64,000 bases of DNA from Micromonospora halophytica (lineage in GTDB: Bacteria > Actinomycetota > Actinomycetes > Mycobacteriales > Micromonosporaceae). Shown one piece after another: positions 63,020 to 64,000 of the stretch. Location: contig NZ_FMDN01000020.1 of the NCBI RefSeq assembly GCF_900090245.1, forward strand, positions 43,844 to 107,843, in the 5' to 3' direction. The first letter of the stretch is position 1; every line of letters starts with the position of its first letter. The notes under the pieces were generated by a model, which saw only the letters and a list, made by a program, of their open reading frames with translations, was not told the origin of the DNA and ran no database searches. The position numbers and the translations under genes are program-made.

Positions 63020-63658
63020 TCAGCGCGGCCCGGGTGGGACGATGCCGTGCAACAGGGTGCGGACCAGGTCGTCGATCATCCCGGGAGCCGACGCCGACGC
63101 CGGCGCCGCGGGGTCGAGCAGGTGGTGCAGGACCAGGTCGTGGCAGACCCCGACGACCAGGGCGGCGACCGCCCCGACGGCGGCGTCGGGGGCCACCCGA
63201 CCCCGATCCTGCTCACCGCGCAGGTAGCCGGTCAGCTCGGCGCGCAGCCCGTGGCCGCCGGCCAGCGGGTCGGGCAGCTCGGCGAGACGAGCGAGCAGAC
63301 CAGGCTGGGTGAACACGCCCGTCATCGCCGGGAGGATCGCCGCGTGCAACGCCAGCGCCCGGGTCAGGTACGCCCGCAGGTTCGCCGCCACGGTCCCCTC
63401 GCCCGGCCGGGGCGGCTCCCCCTCCAGCGCCGCCTCGGCGGCCCGCAGGTGGGCGTGCACCGCGTACGCGAGCAGCTCTTCCTTGTCGGCGAAGTGGTTG
63501 TAGAGCACGCCGTCGGCGACCTGCGCCTCGCGGGCGATGTCGCGGACGGTCAGCCCGACCGTGCCGCGCCGGGCCACCAGCCGCCCCGCCGCGGCGATCA
63601 GGTGCTCGCGCAGGCTCTGGTCGCCGCCGCGCAGCGCCGCGGCTCTCCTCGGTGACAT
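63020..63658 (-). CDS. TetR-family transcriptional regulator
   Basis: 212 residues from ATG (MSPRRAAALRGGDQSL), AGGA upstream; an ATG three codons earlier is an alternative. Helix-turn-helix: LTVRDIAREAQVADGVLYNHFADKEELLAY. A helical ligand domain follows (LHAAILPAMTGVFTQPGLLA). The gene begins 23 bases from the IS5 transposase stop, so its native promoter region was replaced by the IS. Target genes unknown. Confidence 0.9.
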   Translation of the reverse strand: MSPRRAAALRGGDQSLREHLIAAAGRLVARRGTVGLTVRDIAREAQVADGVLYNHFADKEELLAYAVHAHLRAAEAALEGEPPRPGEGTVAANLRAYLTRALALHAAILPAMTGVFTQPGLLARLAELPDPLAGGHGLRAELTGYLRGEQDRGRVAPDAAVGAVAALVVGVCHDLVLHHLLDPAAPASASAPGMIDDLVRTLLHGIVPPGPR

Positions 63659-63669
63659 CACCGGCATCC

Positions 63670-64000
63670 TAGGCCGCGTTTCATAAGCGGGGTAGCCACT
63701 CGTTGATCATGGAGATGTGCACGGTGGCTTCATAGCGGACAGCGAGTTTGTCGTAGCGGGTCGCCAGGGCGCGGTTGCGTTTGAGCCGGTTGATGCCGCA
63801 TTCCACGGCGTGACGCTGCTTGTAGGCGACGGGGTCGAACGTGGGTGGTCGGCCGCCCTTCGACCCCTTCTTGCGCCGGTTGGCGGCCTGGTCGGCCTTG
63901 ATCGGGATGGTGGCCTTGATACCGCGCCGACGCACGTGGTCACGGTTGGCCTTCGAGCTGTACGCCTTGTCAGCCAGGACCCGATCGGGTCGGGTGCGGG
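63670..64000 (-). mobile_element. IS5-family insertion sequence, right end, running off the window
   Basis: The transposase 3' part and the terminal sequence CCGCGTTTCATAAGC are seen. The junction holds CTAG (63669-63672), compatible with the TA or CTAG-type target of IS5 relatives. The left part lies outside the window. Confidence 0.75.
63681..64000 (-). CDS. IS5-family transposase (C-terminal part)
   Basis: At least 105 residues reach the window edge with no stop. It reads VLADKAYSSKANRDHVRRRG, with a catalytic Asp in LADKAY, then KGGRPPTFDPVAYKQR and the last Glu in VECGINRLKRNRALATRYDK. This is typical of IS5/DDE_Tnp_1 transposases in Micromonospora and Streptomyces. The N-terminal part is not in the window. 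Confidence 0.9.
   Translation of the reverse strand, partial: RTRPDRVLADKAYSSKANRDHVRRRGIKATIPIKADQAANRRKKGSKGGRPPTFDPVAYKQRHAVECGINRLKRNRALATRYDKLAVRYEATVHISMINEWLPRL

Overview
This is a very GC-rich actinobacterial chromosome segment, most likely from Micromonospora or a close relative in Micromonosporaceae. The reading comes from the base composition, frequent GTG starts, ATGA/GTGA stop-start overlaps, phosphatidylinositol mannoside genes and a gene order close to the thrS-to-ppiB block of Mycobacterium tuberculosis. It is mostly core chromosome with some accessory insertions. I see no tRNA, rRNA, CRISPR array or biosynthetic cluster. Names come from motifs and remembered family features; no database search was possible.

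Layout. 1-11 kb: cyclophilin (5' end outside the window), bifunctional Rel, apt, secF-secD-yajC and ruvB-ruvA-ruvC. RuvB carries an in-frame LAGLIDADG intein of 336 residues in its P-loop, starting with proline instead of a nucleophile. 11-33 kb is an accessory stretch relative to the mycobacterial order: 3-hydroxybutyrate dehydrogenase with a GAF/PucR-type regulator, a TetR/MFS efflux pair with a palindromic operator, a gene-poor patch with a long imperfect palindrome and a decayed regulator gene, a livGFKHM ABC importer, a class V aminotransferase, an SPFH protein, dnaE, and a PadR/HAAS pair followed by LemA and an M48 protease. 33-47 kb returns to the conserved block: yebC, pdxT, pdxS, a small membrane protein gene, pimA, a PIM acyltransferase, pgsA, an EF-G-like GTPase, an aldo/keto reductase, a maltokinase-cap protein, HIT, a secreted M15 peptidase and thrS.

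47-64 kb: a YcnI-like copper-associated protein, an ADP-ribosylglycohydrolase, a two-component system, adenosine deaminase plus a trans-aconitate-type methyltransferase, a second aldo/keto reductase, a cold-shock gene with a long leader, and a run of same-strand envelope genes (DUF4235, DUF3618, holin-X-like, MscS, DUF1206, a lipoprotein). After these come a SufS-like aminotransferase with GNAT, a GH3 N-acetylhexosaminidase, a 41-residue membrane protein missed by usual length cutoffs, a TetR regulator and the 3' part of an IS5-family element at the right edge.

How the genes fit together. The conserved parts serve the stringent response and purine salvage (rel, apt), Sec export (secDF-yajC), Holliday junction processing (ruvCAB), vitamin B6 synthesis (pdxST) and PI/PIM lipid synthesis (pgsA, acyltransferase, pimA). 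Accessory parts serve transport, regulation and envelope stress. The most interesting observations are the Pro1 intein in RuvB, a candidate SOS box before ruvC, the long palindrome at 16.3 kb, the 60-bp-period repeat inside the liv operon, and the envelope cluster at 55-59 kb.
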